Of a stretch of DNA of 64,000 nucleotides, positions 42,804-51,011 are shown in pieces. How positions within the stretch are numbered: position 1 is the stretch's first letter; every line of letters starts with the position of its first letter. The position numbers and the translations under genes were made by a program. The notes below the pieces were generated by a model. That model did no database searches. It was not told the origin of the DNA and saw only the letters and a list, made by a program, of their open reading frames with translations. This stretch comes from Brevibacillus aydinogluensis (lineage in GTDB: Bacteria; Bacillota; Bacilli; Brevibacillales; Brevibacillaceae). Location: assembly GCF_031954365.1 (NCBI RefSeq), contig NZ_JAUSVZ010000006.1, one strand, 5' to 3'.

Positions 42804-43619
42804 ATGCAAAAAAAGACTAAAAGGATCATTCCGCTATCAATTACCTTGGCGACTGCTGTTTTCTTTACAGGAATAAGTGCGCAAGTTGCCGCCAGCGAAC
42901 ATGTAACCCGCATCCCAGATCAAATGAAAGCTGGGACGATCATAGAATTTGACGAAGACAACAAGATGAGAATCATCGTTGAAGGGGAACCAGTTCCCAA
43001 AAAGAAGCCAATCATGAGAAAGGTTCTTTCGCCAGAACAGCAGAAACATCTTGAGGAAGAAGAAAAGATGGTTCAAAAAATTCGGGAAGAAGCAAAAGAT
43101 TTGCCAGTATACCACTTGGAAAATCCCGCCCCCCAGCCCGGTATGAGGGTCATTTATGACGGGGAAGGTTTGATCAGAGAGATTATTTATCCGAAGAATA
43201 TTTCTCCTAATGCGTATAAGCCACTTCCCAGAGGTACGAGGAAACCCCCAGGGACATACACATACGGCAAAAGTAACAACAGCATTACGATTAAAGGAAC
43301 CACATCGGGTTCCGTACTTGGAGAAGGTCGCTTTACCAACTACTCAGATACGGTTGGAGAGAATGACAATACGTTGAAAAAAGGCGATTGTGCGACAAAA
43401 GGCGAGATTGACAATCCAAGTTATGGGACAAAGATTGCTTCAAGGAACCTCGAAAACGACGTTTTTGCATATGTATATAAAAGAGACAATGGTGCTCTCC
43501 CTGATGCAGTCCTTGACATTTGGAAAACAGGAGTCGAGTTATACGGTTTGACCTGGTCGTCATCGTTGTCGTTTAAAGGAAGATATTACTACGAGTTTAA
43601 TGAAAATGATGATAAATAA
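42804..43619 (+). CDS. Exported two-domain protein: IPDQMKAGT module plus barrel-like domain
   Basis: A 271-residue exported protein; signal peptide residues ~1-32. Residues ~37-135 (VTRIPDQMKAGTIIEFDED... to ...DGEGLIREIIYP) are closely similar to the separate protein at 44130. Residues ~150-270 form an extra domain with DCATKGEIDNPSYGTKIASRNL and VYKRDNGALPDAVLDIWKTG; that order resembles the double-psi beta barrel of RlpA-like proteins (a NDRGP-like turn followed by ID-helix), an inference from pattern only. GGGAGGAG precedes the ATG at 42804. The gene is AT-richer than its neighbours, hinting at foreign origin. Confidence 0.75.
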   Translation: MQKKTKRIIPLSITLATAVFFTGISAQVAASEHVTRIPDQMKAGTIIEFDEDNKMRIIVEGEPVPKKKPIMRKVLSPEQQKHLEEEEKMVQKIREEAKDLPVYHLENPAPQPGMRVIYDGEGLIREIIYPKNISPNAYKPLPRGTRKPPGTYTYGKSNNSITIKGTTSGSVLGEGRFTNYSDTVGENDNTLKKGDCATKGEIDNPSYGTKIASRNLENDVFAYVYKRDNGALPDAVLDIWKTGVELYGLTWSSSLSFKGRYYYEFNENDDK

Positions 43620-43680
43620 AACGTACATCCAGTATCTTTCGTAACGCTAAGCTTGGTTACAGTTATATGAGGCAATCACG

Positions 43681-43970
43681 ATGCAACGATTATCCAGAGC
43701 AGGTGCATGTTTTGCAGCCGCGCTGCTTTTTATGCGGTGCTTCACTGCTGTTGCAAATCGACCGACCGCAAGCCCGCAAACGTCCTCTCCACCTGTGCAG
43801 ACTTCGGGTGAATACCTGACGACTACAAGTACCGAGTACGTGGACGGCAATAGTCTCTGAAGGCGGGATGTCGATGGAAAATTGGTTCAACCTCAATGAC
43901 ATCCCGTATACGTCTCAATCCCCCCTGATGGCAGTTATCTCAACAATTTCATGTATGTCACGCAGTACAG
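43681..43970 (+). pseudogene. Decayed copy of the 44626 lipoprotein gene
   Basis: The start ATGCAACGATTATCCAGAGC and the following GCATGTTTTGCAGCC match the beginning of the lipoprotein gene at 44626, and the end TCAACAATTTCATGTATGT matches its last codons. Between them one-base indels shift the frame, a stretch of about 25 bases is lost before AATGACATCCCGTA, and roughly 730 bases of the propeller are deleted. The final stop is also lost (CAGTAC for CAGTAA). It occupies the same position relative to its upstream gene as the intact copy. Confidence 0.85.
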
Positions 43971-43985
43971 TATCAAGGGGCAACG

Positions 43986-44017
43986 TAAAAAGCCTTTCGG
44001 CGACAAACCGAAAGGCT
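43986..44017 (+). terminator. Terminator type A, copy 2
   Basis: The same stem as the hairpin at 42505 with loop CGACAAA in place of CGACGAA; the T run is degraded (GGCTCATTT). It follows the pseudogene, as copy 3 follows the intact gene. Confidence 0.75.
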
Positions 44018-44129
44018 CATTTAATCATAACTGCCTTTTTGTAAATCATTTGTAATACTTTTGATTGTGATAGTTGGTAAAATATACCTGTAATTCGCCG
44101 AGGGACACAATTGTTACCAGGAGGGCGCT

Positions 44130-44540
44130 ATGTTAAGAGAAGCTGGCGGAAGCGTTCTTTTGCTTGTTGTACTCATATTGGGCACGGTTGCTGTTTTTAA
44201 TGCAGCACAATTGCGTGAGGACGACAACGGGCAGGTAGTAACCCGGATCCCAGACCAAATGAAAGCGGGGACGATCATCGAATTTGACGAAAACAACAGG
44301 ATGAAAATCATTGTGGAAGGGGAACCGGTTCCCGAAAAGAAGCCGATCGAGAAAAAGCCACTCTCACCCGAACAAAAAAAACTGCTTGAGAAAGAAGAGA
44401 GAATGGTGCAAAAAATTCGGGAAGAAGCAAAGGATTTACCCGTATACCACTTGGAAAATCCCGCCCCCGAGCCCGGTATGAGGGTCATATATGACGGGGA
44501 AGGTCTGATCAAAGAGATCATTTATCCGCAGGACAAGTAA
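44130..44540 (+). CDS. Membrane-anchored IPDQMKAGT-module protein
   Basis: A 136-residue protein with an N-terminal signal or anchor helix (residues ~8-26) and an outer domain that is almost a copy of residues 37-135 of the protein at 42804: VTRIPDQMKAGTIIEFDENN, VEGEPVP, KIREEAKDLPVYHLENPAP, DGEGLIKEIIYP. It lacks the barrel-like C-terminal domain. AGGAGG precedes the ATG. It is followed by the intact lipoprotein gene, so the pair mirrors 42804 plus the pseudogene. Family not recognised. Confidence 0.78.
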   Translation: MLREAGGSVLLLVVLILGTVAVFNAAQLREDDNGQVVTRIPDQMKAGTIIEFDENNRMKIIVEGEPVPEKKPIEKKPLSPEQKKLLEKEERMVQKIREEAKDLPVYHLENPAPEPGMRVIYDGEGLIKEIIYPQDK

Positions 44541-44625
44541 GGGAACGAAAACTGTTCTTTGGAGAAGGCCGCTTTTGCTAAAGATGGTGGTAATGGTGCA
44601 GTTATACCAGTGAAATGAGGTAACC

Positions 44626-45648
44626 ATGATGCGACGATTATCCCAAGCAGGGGCATGTTTTGCAGCCGCACTGCTATTCTGTGCGGTGCTTCAAGGGTGT
44701 GCTTCTCCTGTGCCGCCGTCGGGTGATTATTTGTCAATAACGAGAACTGAGTACGTGGACGGGTATAGTCCCGAAGGCGGGATGTCGATGGGAGTGTACA
44801 CCTACGATCTGGCCAACGGAAAACTTGTTCACGTCAATGACATCCCGTACACGTCCCAATACCCCCTGACGGTTGTTTCCTGGCCTGAACACAAGCTGTA
44901 CTACTCCGCCGACGTAGGTGACAAGGGTGACCAATTGTTTGCGTACGATTTACACGACGGAAAAACCGAACAGCTATCCACCGATCTATTTGCCATCAAT
45001 CACATCATTCCGACGACTGCGGAAGGCCCGGTGATTGTGATCGCGGTGAAAAAAGGGAGGCGTGTGCTGCAAACGGCCTTTTACGAGAAAAAGGCGAAGA
45101 GGCTCGAATTTATCGACGAGCAGGACACGGACACGAACACGTGGACGGCCAGCTACGATCCCGAGACAAACAAGACATATCTTGTGCAGTATTCTGACAA
45201 AGAGGATTATGCAAAACTGATGCACGCCAACGAGACACAGACCTTCATGGTGCCCGCCACCCACACCGTAGTGGAAATCGACAACGTCACCAAACAGAGG
45301 CGGAAGATCATCGAGCTGAAAGATGAGCAAATTATGGGGATTTCGGCCAGAGGCGGGCAACTGTTTCTGGTCACGTCGCCCCATGTGCTCAGGCCACCGG
45401 TCGAATACAATCTGGTGGACATTAATACGGGGACGAGACGGAAACTTGACTTGCCTATCTCTGCCAGAACCGGAGTCTTTTTGACCAAAGACGGGAAGGG
45501 ATTGTACTTCCTGGGCGGCAGCAAAGACTCCTCCCACAAACAGGAAAGGGGCATTTACTATTACGATTTCCAAACGGGAGCACTGCAGACGATATTCCTG
45601 CAGAAAGATGGCAGTTACATCAACAATTTCATGTATGTCTCGCAGTAA
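44626..45648 (+). CDS. Lipoprotein with probable beta-propeller fold
   Basis: A 340-residue lipoprotein: signal ends LLFCAVLQGC with Cys near residue 26. The mature part has repeated strand-turn units (TYDLANGKLVHVNDIPY, AYDLHDGKTEQLSTDL, LVDINTGTRRKLDLPI, YYDFQTGALQTIFL), typical of YncE/TolB-like propellers, about six or seven blades. Function unknown; probably outer-surface. It pairs with the 44130 gene and is followed by terminator type A. A dead copy is at 43681. Confidence 0.8.
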   Translation: MMRRLSQAGACFAAALLFCAVLQGCASPVPPSGDYLSITRTEYVDGYSPEGGMSMGVYTYDLANGKLVHVNDIPYTSQYPLTVVSWPEHKLYYSADVGDKGDQLFAYDLHDGKTEQLSTDLFAINHIIPTTAEGPVIVIAVKKGRRVLQTAFYEKKAKRLEFIDEQDTDTNTWTASYDPETNKTYLVQYSDKEDYAKLMHANETQTFMVPATHTVVEIDNVTKQRRKIIELKDEQIMGISARGGQLFLVTSPHVLRPPVEYNLVDINTGTRRKLDLPISARTGVFLTKDGKGLYFLGGSKDSSHKQERGIYYYDFQTGALQTIFLQKDGSYINNFMYVSQ

Positions 45649-45666
45649 CCGTGTCAACTGGAAACG

Positions 45667-45702
45667 AAAAAGCCTTTCGGCGACGAACCGAAAGGCTTTT
45701 TG
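45667..45702. terminator. Terminator type A, copy 3 (bidirectional)
   Basis: AAAAAGCCTTTCGG and CCGAAAGGCTTTTTG with loop CGACGAA: identical in stem and loop to the hairpin at 42505. It lies between the lipoprotein gene and convergent yutJ. Confidence 0.9.
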
Positions 45703-45718
45703 TTCATCTTGCTGCGCA

Positions 45719-46786
45719 TTATCCGAGATGCTTTTTGTACATCCACAGCACGCCGCTCTTCATCACGCGGGGCATTTGGCCGACCAGGGAGACTTTGCCC
45801 ATCACGCCAAAGCCTTCCTTTTTGCCCAGCGAGCCGAGAAATCCCTTGTGCTTGATGTCCGGCAGGGAAGCGGGATATTCTTCGCCCTTGATGTCCTTTT
45901 TCAGCATCATGGCGATTTGTTCACCCTGCAGTTCCGCCGATTGGGCACTCGGGGCGATGGGCAGGCTGGCGCAGTCGCCCACCACGTACACGTTGGGATA
46001 TTCGGGGATTTGGTGATACTGGTTCAGCTTGGCACGGCCGATGTTGTCCTTCTCGATCGGCAGAGCGCGCACGATGCGGCTGGCCTGGATTCCGGCCGTC
46101 CAGACGGTGACGTCGGTTTCCACCGGCTCGTTGTGGTTGTAGACCACCCCCGGCTCGACGCGGGTCACGCTGGCCATGGAGACCAACTGCACATCGTGTT
46201 CGATAAACCACTGGGAGGCGTACTGCTGCAGTTTTTTCGGGAAAGGGCTGAGAATGCTCGGACCGCGGTCCACAATGCGAATGTTCAGGTCCGGGCGGCT
46301 TTCCCGCAGTTCGGAGGCCAGCTCTACGCCGCTCAACCCTCCGCCGATGATCGTCACTGTACCGTACGGGCCCAGGTTGTTGATGGCTGTGTACGTGTTG
46401 CGGGTCGCGTTCATGGTTTGAATCGAGTGGGTATATTGTTCCGCTCCCGGGATATCATGATAACGGTCTTCACATCCGAGCGCGATAACCAGCCAGTCGT
46501 AGGCGAGGGTGTCGCCGTTTGCGAATGTGACGATCCGCTCGTCCATGTTTACGCCGGTTACCTCCCCGAATTTGATCGTCAAACGAGGATCGCTTGGAAA
46601 CGGGACGCGCACGGCTTTTTCCGGTTCCGTTCCCGCCGCGAGGGCATAATACTCCGTTTTCAAGCCGTGAAACGGCATCCGGTCCACAAGTGTCACAAAG
46701 ACATTGTCAGGTAAATCCGGGGACAGGACCCGCTCGATAATCCGCAGACCCCCGTACCCTCCGCCAAGGATCACAAGTCGTTTCAT
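45719..46786 (-). CDS. yutJ: NAD(P)/FAD-dependent oxidoreductase, NDH-2 family (YutJ)
   Basis: A 355-residue type II NADH dehydrogenase-like flavoprotein. The FAD dinucleotide fold is VILGGGYGGLRI at the start, the NADH fold is VTIIGGGLSGVELASEL near residue 150, and the FAD-binding YVVGDCASLP is near 275. It is shorter than full NDH-2 enzymes (about 400 residues), lacking part of the C-terminal membrane-binding tail. YutJ is a conserved neighbour of YuzB and YuzD. Confidence 0.88.
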   Translation of the reverse strand: MKRLVILGGGYGGLRIIERVLSPDLPDNVFVTLVDRMPFHGLKTEYYALAAGTEPEKAVRVPFPSDPRLTIKFGEVTGVNMDERIVTFANGDTLAYDWLVIALGCEDRYHDIPGAEQYTHSIQTMNATRNTYTAINNLGPYGTVTIIGGGLSGVELASELRESRPDLNIRIVDRGPSILSPFPKKLQQYASQWFIEHDVQLVSMASVTRVEPGVVYNHNEPVETDVTVWTAGIQASRIVRALPIEKDNIGRAKLNQYHQIPEYPNVYVVGDCASLPIAPSAQSAELQGEQIAMMLKKDIKGEEYPASLPDIKHKGFLGSLGKKEGFGVMGKVSLVGQMPRVMKSGVLWMYKKHLG

Positions 46787-47013
46787 AGAAGGTCTAGTCC
46801 TTTCTTCAGTCCGTTATTTTACAGCACCCATTCTATTGTTAGTCTCTTTTGCGCAAATTGCAAGCAGAATCTTTTTCCCCGTCCATTCGCGGATAACTGC
46901 ACCTGCCAAGGGGAAAACCAGTTGCCAACAGGACTTGGTTTGCTATGATAGGGGAAGGGTCTTACGGCCTCGATGGCGAGAACAGTCCATGTTGACGGCA
47001 GGTGAAAAAGTAG

Positions 47014-47271
47014 ATGAAGCCATTAGTTGAATTTTGCGCGAGCAACGTCTCTTCCTATACAAAGCACGTGATGGAGGCGCTGGAACACGATCCCGAGCTG
47101 GATGTGGACGTGCTGGAGTACGGCTGCCTCGGCTATTGCGGCGAATGCTACATGCAGCCGTTTGCGCTGGTGAACGGCGAGCTGGTCCAGGCGGCTACCG
47201 CAGAGGAGCTGCTGGCGGCCATCAAAAAAAAGCTGCAGGAAGACAAAGAGGATGACGGATTCCCGTTTTAG
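47014..47271 (+). CDS. yuzB: YuzB-family protein (DUF1450)
   Basis: An 85-residue protein matching YuzB: KPLVEFCASNVSSY at the start and LEYGCLGYCGECYMQPFALVNGE in the middle. Four cysteines suggest a metal or Fe-S site (thioredoxin-like ferredoxin fold), a function not yet shown. Divergent from yutJ across 227 bases in which I see no specific element. AGGTG lies upstream of the ATG. Confidence 0.9.
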   Translation: MKPLVEFCASNVSSYTKHVMEALEHDPELDVDVLEYGCLGYCGECYMQPFALVNGELVQAATAEELLAAIKKKLQEDKEDDGFPF

Positions 47272-47286
47272 CGACAGGGAGATGAA

Positions 47287-47322
47287 GAGGGCACGGCTGA
47301 ATGATCGGCGTGCCCTTTTTTG
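47287..47322 (+). terminator. Intrinsic terminator after yuzB
   Basis: GGGCACG and CGTGCCC around a 13-base loop followed by TTTTTTG. Confidence 0.8.
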
Positions 47323-47401
47323 TTGAATTCGAATGCAGACGAACCTGAACGTGATTGGCGAACCTTCCGGAACGACCATCCGAAGCGGGGCAATACAAAA
47401 C

Positions 47402-47432
47402 AAGCTGACGCCCGTAAGAGAGGCGTCAGCTT
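47402..47432 (-). terminator. Hairpin downstream of mqnE
   Basis: AAGCTGACGCC and GGCGTCAGCTT form a perfect 11-bp stem with a 9-base loop, about 40 bases past the mqnE stop. The T run on the minus strand is weak (TTGTTTTG). Confidence 0.65.
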
Positions 47433-47472
47433 GCAGTGAGGGTGACGGCATGTCGTGCCGCGCGGCTGGTTT

Positions 47473-48576
47473 TTAGTGTTCCTTGATGACGTTGTAGAAC
47501 GTGTCCCGTTCCAGTGCGCGTTTGCCGGCTCCCTTGATCAGCCAGACCAGTTCGTCGACGGTGAGGGCTTGTTGGGTCAGCGCGCCGGCGGAGTGGCTGA
47601 TGCGCTCTTCGATCAGCGTGCCGTGCACGTCGGACATGCCCATGGTCAGGGACACCTGCGTCAACTGCGTGCCGATGTTGATAAAGTACGCCTTGATATG
47701 CTGGAAGTTGTCCATCATCAGGCGGCTGATGGCCATCGTCTTCAGGTCGTCAATCGCCGAGTTGCGCCGCTTGATGCCGGCCGTTGCCTTGATCGGCTGC
47801 ACCGCCAGCGGGATGAACACCAAAAAGCCGTTGGTCTCGTCCTGCAGTTCGCGCAGGCGGATCATGTGGATCAGGCGCTCCTCCAGCGTCTCGATGGAGC
47901 CGTACAGCATCGTGGTGTGGGTCTTCAGGCCAAGCTGATGAGCCGTGCGGTGCACTTCAAGGTACATGTCCGTGCTGGCCTTTTCCGGGCTCATCTTCAT
48001 GCGGTACCGCTCCGTCAGGATTTCCGCGCCGCCCCCGGTCAGGGTTTCCAGGCCCGCTTTCATCAGTTCCTGCAGCACTTCCTTGATGGACAGGCCGGAG
48101 AGGCGGGAAAAGAATTCAATCTCTGCGCCGGTATACGCTTTGATCGTCACGTGCGGGTACGCCTTTTTCAGGGTGCGGATCGTGTCTACGTAATAGTCAA
48201 ACGGCACATGCGGATTGTGGCCGCCGACGATGTGGAACTCGCGGATGCCTTCGCGATACCGCGTGCCGACGTAGTGGAGCAGTTCGTCCATGCTCATCGT
48301 GTATGCGCCGTCTTCCCCGAGATCTCGACGGAAACCGCAGAACCTGCAGTGCGCCTCACAAACGTTGGTCGGGTTGATGTACATGTTTTGAATAAAATAG
48401 ACGTTATTCCCGTTTTTTCGCTGATTGACCAGGTTGGCCAGTTGGCCGATGGTCAGCAGATCGTTTGAGTTGAACAGCGTCAGGCCGTCTTCCAGTGTAA
48501 GCCGCTCGCCGCGAATGACTTTTTCCGACACACCGGCCAGCGCTGGGTCTTGGATGGTTAACGTATCAAGCGCCAT
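47473..48576 (-). CDS. mqnE: Aminodeoxyfutalosine synthase (MqnE)
   Basis: A 367-residue radical-SAM enzyme of the futalosine route to menaquinone. The 4Fe-4S ligands are in NVCEAHCRFCGF near residue 75; EFHIVGGHNPHVPFDYY, GLETLTGGGAEIL and LEVHRTAHQLGLKTHTTMLYGSIET separate MqnE from the related MqnC. MqnE joins SAM to 3-[(1-carboxyvinyl)oxy]benzoate. No other mqn gene lies in the window. The presence of MqnE suggests that this organism makes menaquinone by the futalosine route, unlike B. subtilis. Confidence 0.88.
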   Translation of the reverse strand: MALDTLTIQDPALAGVSEKVIRGERLTLEDGLTLFNSNDLLTIGQLANLVNQRKNGNNVYFIQNMYINPTNVCEAHCRFCGFRRDLGEDGAYTMSMDELLHYVGTRYREGIREFHIVGGHNPHVPFDYYVDTIRTLKKAYPHVTIKAYTGAEIEFFSRLSGLSIKEVLQELMKAGLETLTGGGAEILTERYRMKMSPEKASTDMYLEVHRTAHQLGLKTHTTMLYGSIETLEERLIHMIRLRELQDETNGFLVFIPLAVQPIKATAGIKRRNSAIDDLKTMAISRLMMDNFQHIKAYFINIGTQLTQVSLTMGMSDVHGTLIEERISHSAGALTQQALTVDELVWLIKGAGKRALERDTFYNVIKEH

Positions 48577-48869
48577 CCGAACACTTCCCTTCTCAGATTT
48601 CGTCCGGTCCGTTGCCCTGATGCGAATGATCAGGGCAGATCCGTCAATCGTTCACAAAAGCATCTATATTATAAACCTCTTGGGAAGGTGGAACAATATC
48701 AGAAGTTTAGCAACGCACGTACTGTAAAATTTTTGCAAATTTCACCAAAAACCCTGCATATTCTTGGTTATATAAGGAAATTTTGATTGCCTTATGGCTG
48801 TGGTTCCTGTAAAATGGAAGTGGAACGAAGGCTTGTACGCCTTATCCATCTTGAGGAGGAGCTTCAGCA

Positions 48870-49091
48870 ATGCGAGATATGGTACTAGAAAAAATCGAAC
48901 TCCTTCGACAGGATATGGTGAAAATGGGGTTAGAGTTTGGGTTGGATCATCCTGATGTTCTGGCATACAGTAAGCAGATTGATCAACTTCACAACGAACT
49001 AAACCAATTGGATCATAGTCTGTCTAAGGTAGTGAAGAAGTCAAAACCGTATCGCGTTTTCTTGTTGGAAAACAAAGCGCATTTTGCATAA
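48870..49091 (+). CDS. Spo0E-like sporulation regulatory phosphatase
   Basis: A 73-residue helical-hairpin protein. Residues 5-45 follow the Spo0E pattern: a first helix (LEKIELLRQDMVKMGLEFG), a turn with HPDVL, then SKQIDQLHNELNQL, which corresponds to the S-x-x-L/I-D motif. Spo0E-like proteins remove phosphate from Spo0A~P and delay sporulation. GAGGAG precedes the ATG. The 293-base gap upstream is AT-rich and may hold a stationary-phase promoter that I cannot define. Confidence 0.78.
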   Translation: MRDMVLEKIELLRQDMVKMGLEFGLDHPDVLAYSKQIDQLHNELNQLDHSLSKVVKKSKPYRVFLLENKAHFA

Positions 49092-49288
49092 AGGGGGGCA
49101 TCCCTCTTTTTTTGTTTCGCTGCGTGTTGCAGGGGGAAGGGGCAGGCGCCCGAAGTGCAGGGCAGCCTTGAGAAAACGCGGCTTCCTTTTGTATACTGAA
49201 AGCAGAAAGCGGCACCCTGTTATCAGGAACACGGCGTTTGCGTGGTGCAAGCATGGAATGGAAACCGCCGGTAAAGGAGGGTAACGAG

Positions 49289-49648
49289 ATGATTACATTG
49301 ACGGAACAAGCCAGTCGGAAGGTAAAGGAGATGCTGGCTGCGGAAAACAATCCCAACCTGTTCCTGCGCGTAGGCGTCCGTCCGGGCGGTTGCAGCGGCT
49401 TTACCTATGGAATGGGCTGGGATCAGGAAATGAAGGAAGGTGACCACACCTTCGAACAGGATGGCATCAAGATTGTTGTCGACAAGGACAGCTATCTATA
49501 CATTGAAGGTACGCGAATCGACTACAAGGAATCGCTGATGGGCGGCGGGTTCTCCATCGACAACCCCAATGCGGTCGCCTCCTGCGGCTGCGGCGCGTCG
49601 TTCCGAACGGCGCTGGCCGAGGGCAAGCCGGAGAAGTGTGACGAGTAA
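49289..49648 (+). CDS. yutM: HesB/IscA-type Fe-S carrier (YutM)
   Basis: A 119-residue A-type carrier. The three cluster cysteines appear in RPGGCSGFTYGM and SCGCGASF, though the protein has an extra Cys before the C-terminus. ITLTEQASRKVKEML is the typical opening. It hands Fe-S clusters to apo-enzymes such as LipA. I chose ATG 49289 after AAAGGAGGG, not the upstream in-frame starts. A long terminator follows. Confidence 0.93.
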   Translation: MITLTEQASRKVKEMLAAENNPNLFLRVGVRPGGCSGFTYGMGWDQEMKEGDHTFEQDGIKIVVDKDSYLYIEGTRIDYKESLMGGGFSIDNPNAVASCGCGASFRTALAEGKPEKCDE

Positions 49649-49669
49649 GACGCCAGACGAGAGGACGCT

Positions 49670-49718
49670 ACCCTCGTGGGCATTGCATGACGGTCATGCG
49701 ATGCCGCGAGGGTTTCTC
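49670..49718 (+). terminator. Long terminator hairpin after yutM
   Basis: ACCCTCGTGGGCATTGCATGAC pairs almost throughout with GGTCATGCGATGCCGCGAGGGT, followed by TTCTCTTTTT. Confidence 0.85.
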
Positions 49719-49836
49719 TTTTTGCCGGGGAATCTTGACCTTGCTGTCCGTTGAGATACATAGCGGATCGTGCCCTGTTTACCCGCTAAAAGGAGTTTGG
49801 GCAGGGGAAGAGGAAAGAGAAGCGGGAGGCGATTTG

Positions 49837-50391
49837 ATGCGAACCGTGGAGGTTGTGGCGTACGACGACCGCTGGCCGGAGCTGTTTCGGGAGGAAGCGG
49901 CGAAGATCAGGGAGGCCCTGGGCGGTGCCGTACGGGATATTCATCACATCGGCAGTACGTCGGTGCCAGGCATGGCGGCCAAACCGATTATCGACATCCT
50001 GGTGGAGGTGGACCGAATCGAGAACGTGGATGCCCGCAGCAGCCGCATGGAGTCATTGGGCTACGAAGCGCGCGGCGAAAACGGCATCCCTGGGCGGCGT
50101 TACTTCTGCAAAGGTGGCGACAAGCGGACTCATCATGTCCATGTCTTTCAACAGGGCAGCGGCGAGGTGATCCGCCTTCTGGCGTTTCGCGAGTATCTGA
50201 CGGCCCATCCGGCGGAAGCGGCGGCCTACCGTGGCCTGAAACTGCGTTTGGCGGAGCGGTGTTCCGCCGATGTTGCTGCGTATGTCGCCGGCAAAGACGC
50301 GTTTGTCAAGGAACTGCAACAGCGAGCGTTGAGCTGGTGGAGCACCCGCAGGGACAGCGAGAAGTACGGCAGCGATCAGAAGCGCGGGTAG
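49837..50391 (+). CDS. GrpB-family protein (UPF0157)
   Basis: A 184-residue protein of the GrpB/UPF0157 group, which shares the nucleotidyltransferase fold. Signatures are VVAYDDRWPELFREEAAKI, IHHIGSTSVPGMAAKPIIDILVEV and HHVHVFQQGS, followed by LAFREYLTAHPAEAAAY. The GSTSVPG and IDIL parts correspond to the NTase GS and D-x-D positions. Cellular role unknown; related domains are fused to dephospho-CoA kinase in actinobacteria. GGGAGG precedes ATG 49837 with 6-base spacing. Confidence 0.88.
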   Translation: MRTVEVVAYDDRWPELFREEAAKIREALGGAVRDIHHIGSTSVPGMAAKPIIDILVEVDRIENVDARSSRMESLGYEARGENGIPGRRYFCKGGDKRTHHVHVFQQGSGEVIRLLAFREYLTAHPAEAAAYRGLKLRLAERCSADVAAYVAGKDAFVKELQQRALSWWSTRRDSEKYGSDQKRG

Positions 50392-50532
50392 GGCATCGTC
50401 CGCTGGTCGGCGTTCACCAATCGTTCGCCGGTTCGTCAAGATTCGTTCACAGGTTGGCAGATTCTGGACTGGCTTCGTTCGTTACAATGAAATTGTAGAA
50501 CGTAAAGACATTGCATGAAAGAAGGGTGTCTT

Positions 50533-50913
50533 ATGAAAAAAATGTGGGGTTTCATGATCTCGGCAGCAGTCCTGTCCGTCATGTTGGCAGGCTGCGGCGG
50601 CGACAAACAGGAAGCGTCTCAAGGAAACAGCCAACCTGCGGCAGCGGAGGCCAGCACGGCGATCAACATTGAGGCGAGCAACTGGAAGTTCAATCAGGAT
50701 ACATTTGAAGTAAAAGCGGGTGAACCGTTTACGATTAACTTCAAGTCGACCGAAGGGTTCCATGGCATCGGCATTGAAGGGCTGGACGTGGACATCCAGA
50801 ACGAGGGCAGCAAGACGCTGACCGTCGACAAGCCGGGCGAGTACAAAATCTTCTGCAACGTCCTCTGCGGTCCCGATCACGGCAAAATGCTGGCCACACT
50901 TGTGGTAAAATAA
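50533..50913 (+). CDS. Stand-alone CuA/cupredoxin lipoprotein
   Basis: A 126-residue lipoprotein: signal ends VMLAGCGG with Cys near residue 20, then a low-complexity linker, then an ~85-residue cupredoxin domain. The end carries CNVLCGPDHGKM, the C-x3-C-x3-H-x2-M motif of binuclear CuA centres, and an upstream HGIGI supplies the other His. In oxidases this is part of subunit II with two membrane helices; here it is a single lipid-anchored domain, so it may shuttle electrons or deliver copper. No oxidase genes are near. GAAGGGTG precedes the ATG. Confidence 0.82.
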   Translation: MKKMWGFMISAAVLSVMLAGCGGDKQEASQGNSQPAAAEASTAINIEASNWKFNQDTFEVKAGEPFTINFKSTEGFHGIGIEGLDVDIQNEGSKTLTVDKPGEYKIFCNVLCGPDHGKMLATLVVK

Positions 50914-50953
50914 ACGATACGGAAAACAAACCTATAGAAGTGCAGCAGCACGA

Positions 50954-51004
50954 AAAAGCGTGGCGAACGGAACGTGTGTACACGTTCTTGACCGCCACGC
51001 TTTT
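50954..51004. terminator. Bidirectional terminator between CuA lipoprotein and TolC-like gene
   Basis: AAAAGCGTGGCG pairs with CGCCACGCTTTT, enclosing a second palindrome AACGTGTGTACACGTT. Runs of A and T on both sides fit two-way use. Confidence 0.88.
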
Positions 51005-51011
51005 GTTTGAC

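Noticed and set aside
46704..47030. 108-codon frame between yutJ and yuzB
   Set aside because: It begins inside yutJ in antisense, has no SD and no recognisable protein; the intergenic part is non-coding.
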